Position numbers and translations under genes: made by a program
The notes under the pieces: generated by a model
The model's input: only the letters and a program-made list of their open reading frames with translations
The model's database searches: none
What the model was told of the DNA's origin: nothing
Source of the DNA: Cupriavidus pampae
GTDB lineage: Bacteria > Pseudomonadota > Gammaproteobacteria > Burkholderiales > Burkholderiaceae
DNA: 64,000 bases
Reading direction: 5' to 3'
Assembly: GCF_914271485.1 (NCBI RefSeq)
Contig: NZ_CAJZAG010000001.1
Span: 1-64,000 of the forward strand
Shown: positions 42,837-51,524 of the stretch, piece after piece
How positions within the stretch are numbered: position 1 is the first letter of the stretch
How the letters are laid out: each line of letters begins with the position of its first letter

Positions 42837-43718
42837 TCAGGCAGCAGCCATCGACACCGGGGCCGGCACGCGCGGCTCGGCATCGTGTTCGGGGTTGTGA
42901 CCGGCGTGGTGTCCGATGTCGTGCGCGATGTCGTGCCCAATGTCGTGCAACAGTTCGTCGGCTTCGGTGCCATAGAGGTTGCGCAGCATCGACGGCGTCA
43001 GCGAGGCGGAAGGGCCGTCGTAGACCACCCGGCCATGACGCAGCGCGACCACGCGCGGGCAGTAACGCATCGCCACATCCACCTGATGCAGCGACACCAC
43101 CACGGCCACCTTGCGTGCGCGATTGATCTCGGCCAGCAGCGTCATTACGCGGCGCGACGACTCGGGATCGAGCGAGGCGATGGGCTCGTCAGCGAGAATC
43201 ACGTTGGCGTTCTGCACGAGCGTGCGCGCGATCGCGGCACGCTGCTGCTGTCCGCCGGACAGCGTCGACGCGCGTTGAAACGCATAGTCGTCTATACCAA
43301 CCTGAGCAAGTGCATTGAGCCCAGCCTGGACTTCGGCGGCACGAAAGATTCGCAGCAGGCTGCGCCATTTCGGCACACGCGTGAGCAGACCCACCAGCAC
43401 GTTGGTGATCACCGGCAGACGGCCGACCAGATTGAACTGCTGAAACACAAAACCGATTTCGGCGCGCACGCTGCGCACATTGCGCGCGAGACGGCCGTTG
43501 CGCTGCACGACGCGCCCGTTGACGAGGATCTCTCCCGCACCGGCATCGCCCGTGACGAATCCCGCCACGTGCCGCAGCAGCGTGGACTTGCCGGAGCCCG
43601 ACGCGCCCAGCAGTGCCACCATTTCACCGGGCGCGACCGTCAGCGTGACATCGTCAAGCGCTTTGCGATCCGCACGGAACGTCTTCGAAAGTCCGCGGAC
43701 CTCGATTGCATGCGTCAT
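42837..43718 (-). CDS. phnC: Phosphonate ABC importer, ATP-binding protein PhnC, with a His-rich tail
   Basis: ATPase of the PhnCDE importer. Walker A is [10 protein letters not shown], the signature [16 protein letters not shown], Walker [14 protein letters not shown] and the H-loop VVSLHQVD. The 293 residues exceed the usual 260: after the ABC domain comes [29 protein letters not shown], a His/Asp-rich repeat resembling metal-binding tails. The ATG at 43718 has GAGGAGTGG upstream. A Pho-box-like site lies 45-62 bases before the start. It is the first gene of phnC-phnD-phnE-HD oxygenase. Confidence 0.94.
   Translation of the reverse strand: MTHAIEVRGLSKTFRADRKALDDVTLTVAPGEMVALLGASGSGKSTLLRHVAGFVTGDAGAGEILVNGRVVQRNGRLARNVRSVRAEIGFVFQQFNLVGRLPVITNVLVGLLTRVPKWRSLLRIFRAAEVQAGLNALAQVGIDDYAFQRASTLSGGQQQRAAIARTLVQNANVILADEPIASLDPESSRRVMTLLAEINRARKVAVVVSLHQVDVAMRYCPRVVALRHGRVVYDGPSASLTPSMLRNLYGTEADELLHDIGHDIAHDIGHHAGHNPEHDAEPRVPAPVSMAAA
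42915..42950. repeat. Three 12-bp tandem repeats in the phnC tail
   Basis: GATGTCGTGCGC, GATGTCGTGCCC and AATGTCGTGCAA occur in tandem and encode the HDI-repeats of the His-rich PhnC C-terminus. Confidence 0.8.
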
Positions 43719-43762
43719 GTCCACTCCTCGTTGAATGACACGGCGCATTCTGGCCGGGGTGG

Positions 43763-43780
43763 ATGACAGAACGATGACGG
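43763..43780 (-). promoter_or_regulatory. Pho box upstream of phnC
   Basis: Read leftward, CCGTCAT-CGTT-CTGTCAT matches CTGTCAT-N4-CTGTCAT in 13 of 14 positions. CAGAAT lies about 10 bases downstream and could be the -10, the spacing expected when PhoB replaces the -35 contact. This suggests induction of the importer by phosphate starvation. Confidence 0.7.
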
Positions 43781-43845
43781 CGGGAAGAAGGAAGATGCGC
43801 GCCGCTCGCGGGCGTCAGAGGAGTGGGGGCGACGCCACATGCACC

Positions 43846-43877
43846 AAAAAGAACGCCCCGCTCTGGGGCGGGGCGTT
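43846..43877 (-). terminator. Terminator of the yebC-to-rng gene cluster
   Basis: On the minus strand, AACGCCCCGC and GCGGGGCGTT form a 10-bp stem followed by CTTTTT. It lies 37 bases after the rng stop codon and upstream of the phnC control region. Confidence 0.85.
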
Positions 43878-43913
43878 TGCGCATGCAGTGGACTGCCAAG
43901 CCTGCTTCAGCGT

Positions 43914-45377
43914 CTACATCAAGATGATGTCGTACTGCTCTTGATGAAACGTAGATTCGACCTGCAGCGAGATCGGTTTGCCGATGAAGTCACCGAGCAT
44001 CGCCAGATGCTGGCTTTCCTCTTCGAGGAACAGGTCGATGACTTCCTGTGAGGCGAGGATGCGGAATTCACGTGGGTTGAACTGACGGGACTCGCGCATG
44101 ATCTCGCGCAGCACGTCGTAGCAGATCGTGCGCGGCGTTTTCACCTGGCCCTTGCCCGTGCACACCGGGCACTGCTCGCACAGCACGTGCGCAAGCGATT
44201 CGCGGGTGCGTTTGCGCGTCATCTCGACCAGCCCGAGCTGCGAGAAATTGTTGACCGTGATGCGCGTGCGGTCGCGCGAGAGCGCGCGCTTGAGTTCGGA
44301 GAGCACCTGATCGCGATGCTCGGCGTTCTCCATATCGATAAAGTCGATGATGATGATGCCGCCGAGATTGCGCAGGCGCAGCTGGCGCGCGATCGTATGT
44401 GCCGCTTCGAGGTTGGTCTTGAAGATCGTGTCGTCGAAGTTGCGCGCGCCGACGTAGCCGCCCGTGTTGACGTCGATCGTCGTCATCGCCTCGGTCTGGT
44501 CGATCATCAGGTAGCCACCCGATTTCAGATCGACGCGACGCGACAGCGCACGTTCGATCTCGGCGTCGATATTGAACAGATCGAAGATCGGCCGCTCGCC
44601 GGTGTAATGCGACAGCCGGGGCAACACGGCGGGCGTGTATTCCTGCGCGAACTCCACGAGCTTCAGGTAGTTCTCGCGCGAGTCCACCTGGATCGAGCCG
44701 GTGGCTTCGCTGATGAAATCGCGCAGCACGCGCTGCGCAAGGTTCAGATCCTGATAGAGCAGACTCGGCGCGGGTAACGTCGTGGCATTGAGCTTGATCG
44801 ACGACCAGATCTTGCGCAGATACGAGATGTCATTGCCAAGCTCGTCGTTGCTCGCTTCCTCCGCAATCGTGCGGACGATAAAGCCGCCACGTTCCTCGGC
44901 GGGCACGAGACTCTGCACGCGCGCGCGCAGCGCTTCGCGATCGACCTCGCCCTCGATGCGCTGGGAGATGCCGATATGCGGGTCCTGCGGCAGATAGACG
45001 AGCGTGCGCCCGGCAATGCTGACCTGCGTGGAGAGCCGCGCGCCCTTGGTGCCGATCGGGTCCTTGATGACCTGCACCATCAGTGCCTGGCCTTCGTAGA
45101 GCGTTTTCTCGATCGCGAGCGGCGCGCCGTTCTTGTTGTCCGGGTCGCGTGGATGCCAGATGTCGGCCACGTGCAGGAAGGCCGCGCGCTCGAGTCCGAT
45201 ATCAATGAACGCGGACTGCATGCCCGGCAGCACGCGCACGACCTTGCCGAGGTAGATGTTGCCGACCAGTCCGCGCGTGAGCGTGCGCTCGACGTGCAAT
45301 TCCTGGACCGCGGCCTGCTGCACGATGGCGACGCGAGTCTCTTGCGGTGTGATGTTGACGAGGATGTCTTCAGTCAT
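43914..45377 (-). CDS. rng: Ribonuclease G
   Basis: Single-strand endoribonuclease of the RNase E/G family, maturing the 5' end of 16S rRNA and degrading some mRNAs. The 487 residues from MTEDILVNITPQETRVAIVQ contain the S1 domain (about 35-125) and the catalytic core with LMIDQTEAMTTIDVNTGGYVG and IIIDFIDM (magnesium-binding Asp residues). The zinc-link CEQCPVCTGKG follows. It lacks the long C-terminal scaffold of RNase E. It is the last gene of the cluster, 59 bases after maf. Confidence 0.95.
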   Translation of the reverse strand: MTEDILVNITPQETRVAIVQQAAVQELHVERTLTRGLVGNIYLGKVVRVLPGMQSAFIDIGLERAAFLHVADIWHPRDPDNKNGAPLAIEKTLYEGQALMVQVIKDPIGTKGARLSTQVSIAGRTLVYLPQDPHIGISQRIEGEVDREALRARVQSLVPAEERGGFIVRTIAEEASNDELGNDISYLRKIWSSIKLNATTLPAPSLLYQDLNLAQRVLRDFISEATGSIQVDSRENYLKLVEFAQEYTPAVLPRLSHYTGERPIFDLFNIDAEIERALSRRVDLKSGGYLMIDQTEAMTTIDVNTGGYVGARNFDDTIFKTNLEAAHTIARQLRLRNLGGIIIIDFIDMENAEHRDQVLSELKRALSRDRTRITVNNFSQLGLVEMTRKRTRESLAHVLCEQCPVCTGKGQVKTPRTICYDVLREIMRESRQFNPREFRILASQEVIDLFLEEESQHLAMLGDFIGKPISLQVESTFHQEQYDIILM

Positions 45378-45436
45378 GGCGATGGATGCGCGTCTTTCCG
45401 GAATGGGCCGGCTCCCGCGGGACGAAAGGTTTCGTC

Positions 45437-46051
45437 TCAGAACCGCAATCCCGCCTCGCGCAACAGCGCGGCCGTCTCGAACAGGGGCAGTCCCATGATA
45501 CCCGAATAGCTTCCGGAGATACGTTCGATGAACTCGGCCGCACGGCCCTGAATGCCATAGGCGCCGGCCTTGCCGAGCGGCTCGCCGCTGGAGACATAGC
45601 GCTCGATTTCGTCGGCATGCAGCGTGCGGAATGTGACGTCCGAGATCGACAACGCATGGTTGGTACCGGCCGCCGAGATCACCGTCACCGCGGTCAGCAC
45701 GCGATGCGTGGTGCCGGAGAGCGCGGCGAGCATCGCAGTCGCTTCGGCGGCATCGGCGGGTTTGCCGAGGATGTCGCCGCCCCGGCAGACGGTGGTGTCG
45801 GAGGTCAGAATCGGCCGGGCGGGTAGCGAGCGCCCCTGGCGGCGCTGCAGTGCCGCGTTGGCCTTGAGCGCGCACACGCGCTGGACGTAGGCATCCGGCG
45901 ACTCGCCAGGAAGCACGACCTCGAGCGCCTCGGCATCTTCAGCGGCATCGGCTAGCAGCAGTTCGTAGCGCACGCCCAACTGCGTGAGCAGTTCGCGGCG
46001 GCGCGGGCTTTGGGAGGCGAGGTAAAGAATGTCGTAGAGGGACGGGTCCAT
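45437..46051 (-). CDS. maf: Maf-like nucleoside triphosphate pyrophosphatase
   Basis: House-cleaning pyrophosphatase of the Maf/YhdE-YceF family, removing dTTP/UTP or modified nucleotides. The core motifs are [49 protein letters not shown] and [45 protein letters not shown] is the YhdE (dTTP/UTP) type, so dTTP/UTP activity is favoured. The 204 residues start at 46051; an ATG 12 bases earlier is possible. No RBS is clear. Confidence 0.92.
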   Translation of the reverse strand: MDPSLYDILYLASQSPRRRELLTQLGVRYELLLADAAEDAEALEVVLPGESPDAYVQRVCALKANAALQRRQGRSLPARPILTSDTTVCRGGDILGKPADAAEATAMLAALSGTTHRVLTAVTVISAAGTNHALSISDVTFRTLHADEIERYVSSGEPLGKAGAYGIQGRAAEFIERISGSYSGIMGLPLFETAALLREAGLRF

Positions 46052-46090
46052 GGGTATAAGCATGGCACCACGCCAGTCAGACACGGTGCC

Positions 46091-46567
46091 TCAAACGCGA
46101 TGATAGGGGTGGTTCTGCGTGACGGACCACGCGCGGTAGAGCTGCTCGGCCAGCAGCACGCGCACCATGCCGTGCGGCAGCGTGAGACTGGACAGACGAA
46201 TGAGCGTGGTCGCGCGCGCCTTCAGCGCGGGATCGAGCCCGTCTGCGCCGCCGATCAGAAAGGCCACATCGCCGCCTTCGCGCTGCCAACCGGTCAGTTG
46301 CTCGGCCAGCTTGACGGTCGTGAGGTCCTTGCCGCGTTCATCGAGCGCGACGATGCGTGGACGTGTCAGCGGTGCGAGTGCGGCCTCGATGCGGGTCGCC
46401 TCGCGCTGCATCACGGTTGCCGCGTTGTTGCTCGACGAGCGCGCTTCCGGCTTGATTTCACGCAGTTCGATGCGCAACTCGGGCGGCATCCGTTTGGCAT
46501 ATTCGCCAAAACCAGCTTCGATCCAGGCAGGCATCTTGTGGCCAACCGCCACGATCACGAGTTGCAT
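46091..46567 (-). CDS. rlmH: 23S rRNA (pseudouridine1915-N3)-methyltransferase
   Basis: SPOUT methyltransferase that modifies pseudouridine 1915 in helix 69. It has 158 residues, near the usual 155. The SAM-binding knot is [19 protein letters not shown] and [34 protein letters not shown], the diagnostic C-terminus. It follows rsfS by 26 bases on the same strand. Confidence 0.96.
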   Translation of the reverse strand: MQLVIVAVGHKMPAWIEAGFGEYAKRMPPELRIELREIKPEARSSSNNAATVMQREATRIEAALAPLTRPRIVALDERGKDLTTVKLAEQLTGWQREGGDVAFLIGGADGLDPALKARATTLIRLSSLTLPHGMVRVLLAEQLYRAWSVTQNHPYHRV

Positions 46568-46593
46568 GCCGGAATCCGCCCGTTATGGTGCTA

Positions 46594-47412
46594 TCAGGCA
46601 GTGCGCTTGCGAGCCGCGGTCTTGGCCGGCGCTTTCTTGGCAGGGGCCTTCCTGGCGGCGGTCTTGGGCGCAGCCGCTTTGGTAGCCGCCGCTTTGGTAG
46701 CCGCCGATTTGGTAGCCACCGTTTTGCCAGCCGTTTTAGTCGCGGTCTTGGTGCCAACCGTCTTCACCGGGGCCTTGCGCGTGGCGGTACCCGCCGCGGT
46801 CTTGCGCGCGGTGGTGCCGGCCGTCTTGCGCACCGGAGCCTTGAGGGGCACGCCCGTGGACGTCGTCTTGCGCGCGATGGCCTTGCGGCCGGTCACGGCG
46901 AGCGCGTCCGGATCGGAGTCCTCGTGACCCATCGGCGGCGACGGCTCCTTCATGCCTTCCGGCAGGCGGGCCAGCGCGGGCTTGAGGTTCGTCGCCCGCT
47001 TGGCGCGCGGTGCGGTGTCTTCCTCTTCCTCATCCATCGGCTCGCTGGCCTTGGCCAGGCCCTTGCCGCTGGTGAGCTTCATGCGCACCGGCTTGTCGCC
47101 CCAGATTTCCTCGAGGTTGTAGTACAGGCGCAACTGCGGCTGCATGATGTGGACCACCGCGTCGCCGCAGTCCACCAGCACCCACTCGCCGGTCTCCAGA
47201 CCTTCGACGGCCACGATATGACCGCCGATTTCCTTGACGGTGTCGCGCACCGAGGCGGCCAGCGCCTTCGTCTGCCGATTCGAACTGCCGCTGGCGATCA
47301 CCACCCGGTCGAACAATTCGGTCAGGTGAGTGGTGTCGAACACCTTGATGTCCTGCGCTTTGACATCCTCGAGCCCGTCGACGATGGCGCGTTGCAGTTT
47401 GCGAATATCCAT
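46594..47412 (-). CDS. rsfS: Ribosome silencing factor RsfS with a histone-H1-like C-terminal tail
   Basis: RsfS (RsfA/YbeB, Iojap family) binds L14 and blocks subunit joining under starvation. The Iojap domain occupies about residues 1-115: MDIRKLQRAIVDGLEDVKAQDIKVFD, VVIASGSSNRQTKALAASVRD, EWVLVDCGDAVVHIMQPQLRLYYNLEEIWGD. Typical RsfS is 105-130 residues; this one has 272. The extra 140 residues end in Lys/Ala/Thr/Pro repeats such as TKSAATKAAATKAAAPKTA and ARKAPAKKAPAKTAARK, like histone H1 or AlgP tails, so the protein is probably very basic and could bind RNA or DNA. It lies 13 bases after nadD. Confidence 0.93.
   Translation of the reverse strand: MDIRKLQRAIVDGLEDVKAQDIKVFDTTHLTELFDRVVIASGSSNRQTKALAASVRDTVKEIGGHIVAVEGLETGEWVLVDCGDAVVHIMQPQLRLYYNLEEIWGDKPVRMKLTSGKGLAKASEPMDEEEEDTAPRAKRATNLKPALARLPEGMKEPSPPMGHEDSDPDALAVTGRKAIARKTTSTGVPLKAPVRKTAGTTARKTAAGTATRKAPVKTVGTKTATKTAGKTVATKSAATKAAATKAAAPKTAARKAPAKKAPAKTAARKRTA
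46669..46725. repeat. 15-bp tandem repeats in the rsfS tail
   Basis: Near-identical 15-base units of the form CGCCGCTTTGGTAGC encode the A-T-K-A-A pentapeptide repeats of the RsfS tail. At least three copies are clear. Confidence 0.7.
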
Positions 47413-47425
47413 GGTGTGTTCTTGT

Positions 47426-48178
47426 TCAGCCTTGATTCGGATTGGGAGGCGAGTCGCTTCGTGCCTTGCGGTACAGGCCGTGACTCGCGATGTAGTGTGC
47501 CACGCCGTCCGGCAACTGGTCATCAGCCAGATCATCGTCCGGCGTGCCACGGGCCAGACGGGCGCGCAGGCCGGTGGACGACAGATCGACGGCAAGCGTC
47601 TGATCGAGCCACATGCGGCCGGAGGGCGTGGATTGTATCAGGTGCTTGTCCCCGAGCCGCGATGCCATGCTGGCGCGCACCGGCCCTTCGAGCTCGGCAA
47701 GGTCGAAACCGGGTCGCGTGGCCACGCACAGGTGCACGTGCGCGAACAGGTCTTCCCATCCATGCCAGGTATGCAGGCGCAGCAATTGATCGGCCCCCAT
47801 GAGCCAGGACAGCGACGCCTCGGGGCCATACTCCTCGCGCAATTGCCGCACGGTGTCGATCGTGTAGCTCGGGCCCGCGCGATCGACCTCCATGCGGCTG
47901 GCGTGCACCACGGCGTCGGTCTTGCCGACCGCGGCGGCGGCCAGTTCGGTCATGGCCAGACGGTCCGCGGCGGGCGTCACGTCGTCGCCTTTTTGCCACG
48001 ATTGGCCGGTGGGAATCCACACCAGTTCATCGAGTGCGAGGTGTTCGACGAACAACTGTGCCAGTGCCACGTGCCCGCGATGGGGCGGATCGAAGGTGCC
48101 GCCGAGGATGCCGAGGCGGTAGGGACGATCGGCGGGACCGCCGTTGTTGCGCTGCAACGAAGAAGCGGAAGTCGTCAT
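47426..48178 (-). CDS. nadD: Nicotinate-nucleotide adenylyltransferase
   Basis: NAD biosynthesis enzyme joining nicotinate mononucleotide and ATP. The 250 residues have the nucleotidyltransferase motifs [20 protein letters not shown] (GxFxPxHxGH) and a C-terminal [12 protein letters not shown] (SxxR loop, SSTxIR type). The start ATGA at 48178 overlaps the hemF stop. An N-terminal stretch of about 20 polar residues precedes the fold. Confidence 0.95.
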   Translation of the reverse strand: MTTSASSLQRNNGGPADRPYRLGILGGTFDPPHRGHVALAQLFVEHLALDELVWIPTGQSWQKGDDVTPAADRLAMTELAAAAVGKTDAVVHASRMEVDRAGPSYTIDTVRQLREEYGPEASLSWLMGADQLLRLHTWHGWEDLFAHVHLCVATRPGFDLAELEGPVRASMASRLGDKHLIQSTPSGRMWLDQTLAVDLSSTGLRARLARGTPDDDLADDQLPDGVAHYIASHGLYRKARSDSPPNPNQG

Positions 48179-49107
48179 CGCGCCGCGCCGCCGATTGCCG
48201 CCCAGTCTTTTGGCGGCAGGAAATCCGTGTACAGCGCCGCTTCGGGGCTGCCCGGCTCGGGCTGCCAGTCGTAGCGCCAGTTGGCCTGCGGCGGCATCGA
48301 CATCAGGATCGATTCGGCGCGGCCGCCCGACTGCAGCCCAAACAGCGTGCCGCGGTCGAACACCAGATTGAACTCGACGTAGCGACCGCGGCGATAGGCC
48401 TGGAACTCGCGTTCCCGCTCGCCATACGGTGTGTCCTTGCGCGCCAGCAGGATCGGCAGGTACGCGTCCAGGAACGCATCGCCGACGGCCTGCATCATCG
48501 CGAAACTGCGGTCGAAACCGAGCGCGGAGAAATCGTCGAAGAACACGCCGCCGATGCCGCGCGCCTCGCCGCGATGACGCAGGAAGAAATACTCGTCGCA
48601 CCACTGCTTGAAGCGCGGGTACAGGTCATCGCCAAAGGGGCTGAGCGCCTGTTCACTGGTGCGATGGAAGTGCACGCAATCGTCGGTATTGCCGTAGTAG
48701 GGCGTCAGATCCATGCCGCCGCCGAACCACCAGACCGGCTCTGCATCGGGCTTGACGGCCATGAAGCAGCGCACGTTCATATGCACGGTCGGGACGTACG
48801 GATTGCGCGGATGGAACACCAGCGAGACGCCGGTGGCCTCGAAGCTGCGCCCCGCGAGTTCGGGGCGGTTGGCCGTGGCCGACGGGGGCAGGGTGTCGCC
48901 GCGCACGTCGGAAAACCCCACGCCCGCGCGCTCCATGACGGCGCCGCCCTCGAGAATCCGGGTACGGCCACTGCCGCGCAGACGTTCGGTGGGCGGCTTC
49001 TCCCAGGCGTCGGTCAGAAACGGCTGACCATCCACGGCTGCGATGGCATCGGTGATGCGGTCTTGCAGACCGAGCAGATAGGCACGGACTGCCTGGGAAT
49101 CGATCAT
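48175..49107 (-). CDS. hemF: Oxygen-dependent coproporphyrinogen III oxidase
   Basis: Aerobic heme pathway enzyme converting coproporphyrinogen III to protoporphyrinogen IX. The 310 residues include [22 protein letters not shown] and the signature [24 protein letters not shown], with later [35 protein letters not shown]. The start at 49107 gives [18 protein letters not shown]. Its leader contains a terminator-like hairpin between a TACAAT and the ATG. Confidence 0.96.
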   Translation of the reverse strand: MIDSQAVRAYLLGLQDRITDAIAAVDGQPFLTDAWEKPPTERLRGSGRTRILEGGAVMERAGVGFSDVRGDTLPPSATANRPELAGRSFEATGVSLVFHPRNPYVPTVHMNVRCFMAVKPDAEPVWWFGGGMDLTPYYGNTDDCVHFHRTSEQALSPFGDDLYPRFKQWCDEYFFLRHRGEARGIGGVFFDDFSALGFDRSFAMMQAVGDAFLDAYLPILLARKDTPYGEREREFQAYRRGRYVEFNLVFDRGTLFGLQSGGRAESILMSMPPQANWRYDWQPEPGSPEAALYTDFLPPKDWAAIGGAAR

Positions 49108-49135
49108 GATCGAGTAGATCGTATGGGCCGGTAGC

Positions 49136-49172
49136 AAAACCGCCGACGGTCGGTAACAACAGCGTCGGCGGT
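49136..49172 (-). terminator. Terminator-like hairpin between purD and hemF
   Basis: On the minus strand ACCGCCGACG (49172-49163) pairs perfectly with CGTCGGCGGT (49148-49139) around a 14-base loop, followed by TTTT. It could end purD transcripts. A TACAAT (minus strand, 49198-49193) upstream of it means that hemF transcripts from there must also cross it. Confidence 0.6.
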
Positions 49173-49192
49173 CATCGTGGTGTCATGTCACG

Positions 49193-49198
49193 ATTGTA
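49193..49198 (-). promoter_or_regulatory. Putative -10 element for hemF
   Basis: TACAAT on the minus strand, 85 bases before the hemF start. The -35 region (TCACGT) is weak. Confidence 0.35.
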
Positions 49199-49259
49199 CC
49201 GGCTGGGCCCGCCCCACGTGACGTGGAATGCGAGCCGGTCGGGGGAGCGTCCGGCCGCG

Positions 49260-50528
49260 TCAGCGGCGGATGGCGCGATAGCCAATGTCGGTGCGGTATT
49301 GCGCGCCGTCGAAGCGAATCTGCTCCACGGCCGCGTAGGCGTTCTTTTGTGCCGCCTTGACAGTATCTGCAAGACCCACCACGCACAGCACGCGTCCGCC
49401 GGTGGTCAGCAGCTTGCCGTCCTGCAGCGTGGTGCCCGCGTGGAACGTCACGGCATCGGCGGTTTCGGCCGGAATCCCGGTGATCTCGTCGCCGTTGCGC
49501 GGCGTGTCGGGATAGTTGTACGCGGCCATCACCACGCCGAGCGCGGTGCGGCGGTCCCAGTCGAGCTCCACTTCGTCCAGGCGCATGGTCACCGCGGCTT
49601 CCATCACGTCGACGAGGTCGGTCTTCAGGCGCGCCATGATCGGCTGCGTCTCCGGATCGCCCATGCGGCAGTTGAACTCGAGCGTCTTCGGGTTCCCGTC
49701 CTTGTCGATCATCAGGCCGGCGTACAGGAAGCCCGTGTACGTAATGCCGTCCTTCTCCATGCCGCGCACCGTCGGCAGGATGATCTCGCGCAGCGCGCGC
49801 GCATGCAGCGCCGGCGTGACCACCGGGGCTGGTGAATAGGCACCCATGCCGCCCGTGTTGGGGCCGGCATCGGCGTCGAGCAGGCGCTTGTGATCCTGGC
49901 TGGTGGCCAGCGCCAGCACGTTCTTGCCATCGACCAGCACGATGAAGCTGGCTTCCTCGCCCTCGAGGAACTCCTCGATCACGACGCGCGCGCCGGCATC
50001 GCCGAGCTTGTTGTCGGCCAGCATCATGTCCACGGCCGCATGCGCTTCCTCGAGCGACATCGCCACCACCACGCCCTTGCCGGCGGCCAGGCCATCGGCC
50101 TTGATCACGATCGGTGCGCCCTGCGCATCGATATAGGCATGCGCGCGCGCCGCGTCGGAGAAGGTCTCGTAGGCAGCCGTGGGAATGTGGTGCCGATGCA
50201 TGAAGGCCTTGGCGAAGTCCTTCGACGACTCGAGTTGCGCCGCCGCCCGCGTCGGCCCGAAGATGCGCAGGCCGCGCGCGCGGAACACGTCCACGATGCC
50301 GGCGGCAAGCGGCGCCTCGGGTCCGACCACGGTGAAGTTCACGCCTTCGCGTTCGGCGAATGCGGCAAGGACTTCGGGGTCGGTCAGCGGCACGTTCTGC
50401 AGGCGCTTGTCGAGCGCGGTCCCGCCATTGCCGGGCGCTACGTAGACGACCTGAATCTTTGGCGACTGGGCCAACTTCCAGGCCAGCGCATGTTCACGGC
50501 CACCGGAGCCGACAACCAATACTTTCAT
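49260..50528 (-). CDS. purD: Phosphoribosylamine-glycine ligase
   Basis: ATP-grasp enzyme of purine synthesis (GAR synthetase), 422 residues. The N-terminus [23 protein letters not shown] is diagnostic. The grasp loop is [32 protein letters not shown] follows, and [21 protein letters not shown] is the PurD signature with metal ligands. An ATG 6 bases upstream (50534) is an alternative start. It lies 89 bases downstream of yebC. Confidence 0.97.
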   Translation of the reverse strand: MKVLVVGSGGREHALAWKLAQSPKIQVVYVAPGNGGTALDKRLQNVPLTDPEVLAAFAEREGVNFTVVGPEAPLAAGIVDVFRARGLRIFGPTRAAAQLESSKDFAKAFMHRHHIPTAAYETFSDAARAHAYIDAQGAPIVIKADGLAAGKGVVVAMSLEEAHAAVDMMLADNKLGDAGARVVIEEFLEGEEASFIVLVDGKNVLALATSQDHKRLLDADAGPNTGGMGAYSPAPVVTPALHARALREIILPTVRGMEKDGITYTGFLYAGLMIDKDGNPKTLEFNCRMGDPETQPIMARLKTDLVDVMEAAVTMRLDEVELDWDRRTALGVVMAAYNYPDTPRNGDEITGIPAETADAVTFHAGTTLQDGKLLTTGGRVLCVVGLADTVKAAQKNAYAAVEQIRFDGAQYRTDIGYRAIRR

Positions 50529-50617
50529 GATCACTGCCAGATATGAAACGCATGCGAGAGGCGGGCGCTGTCACGCGCCGCCCCGCCGCCGTTTCGGGTT
50601 CGAGTCGCGCCGAGGCG

Positions 50618-51343
50618 TTACTCCTCGATGACCGCGTTGGTGAAGACTTCCTGCACGTCGTCCAGGTTTTCCAGGGCATCGAGCAGTTTCTGCATCTTCA
50701 CGGCGTCATCGCCGGTAAAGCTCACTTCGTTTTGCGGCTTCATCACGACGTCCGCCAGCTCGGCCTTGAAGCCCGCGGCTTCCAGCGCGGACTTCACCGC
50801 GGAGAAGTCGTTGGGCGGGCAGATGACTTCGATCGAGGTGTCTTCATTGGTCACCACATCGTCGGCGCCGGCTTCGAGCGCGGCGTCCATCAGCTTGTCC
50901 TCGGGCGTGCCCGGGGCAAACAGGAACTGGCCGCAATGCGTGAACATGAACGCCACCGAGCCTTCGTTGCCCATGTTGCCGCCATGCTTCGAGAACGCGT
51001 GGCGCACTTCGGCCACGGTACGCGTGCGATTGTCGGTCAGGCAGTCCACGATGATCGCGGCACCCGCGAGGCCGTAGCCCTCGTAGCGGATTTCTTCGTA
51101 GTTGGCGCCCTCGAGGCCACCCACACCGCGCTGGATCGCGCGCTGGATGTTGTCCTTGGGCATGTTGGCGTCCATCGCCTTGTCCATCGACAGGCGCAGG
51201 CGCGGGTTGGAATCGGCATCGCCGCCGCCGAGCTTGGCGGCCACGGTGATTTCCTTGATCAGTCTCGTCCAGACTTTGCCGCGCTTGGCATCAGCGGCGG
51301 CTTTTTTGTGCTTGATGTTGGCCCATTTTGAATGACCGGCCAT
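50618..51343 (-). CDS. yebC: YebC/PmpR-family regulator or translation factor
   Basis: 241-residue member of the YebC/TACO1 family, starting [32 protein letters not shown], the family hallmark, with [28 protein letters not shown] and [23 protein letters not shown]. Members have been described as transcriptional regulators (PmpR) and as factors that relieve ribosome stalling at proline-rich stretches. It heads the leftward yebC-purD-hemF-nadD-rsfS-rlmH-maf-rng series. Confidence 0.95.
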   Translation of the reverse strand: MAGHSKWANIKHKKAAADAKRGKVWTRLIKEITVAAKLGGGDADSNPRLRLSMDKAMDANMPKDNIQRAIQRGVGGLEGANYEEIRYEGYGLAGAAIIVDCLTDNRTRTVAEVRHAFSKHGGNMGNEGSVAFMFTHCGQFLFAPGTPEDKLMDAALEAGADDVVTNEDTSIEVICPPNDFSAVKSALEAAGFKAELADVVMKPQNEVSFTGDDAVKMQKLLDALENLDDVQEVFTNAVIEE

Positions 51344-51453
51344 GATTTCTTCTCTCCGAGGCGGATACGCTTGATGGTGCGAGTCTCACGGCGCGGGGTC
51401 TTGCAGCGAGTTGCGCCGCGCGCGCGATGTGATGGATGTGCCAATCTGCTGGC

Positions 51454-51459
51454 TATAAT
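51454..51459 (+). promoter_or_regulatory. -10 element of the HerA-like ATPase gene
   Basis: A perfect TATAAT lies 65 bases before the start codon, without a recognisable -35. It is in the divergent gap with yebC. Confidence 0.45.
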
Positions 51460-51524
51460 CAGCGCAGGATTTTATCACGCGGCCAAGTCGCACTGACGCG
51501 CCGCGCGTGCTAACAGAGACTCCC

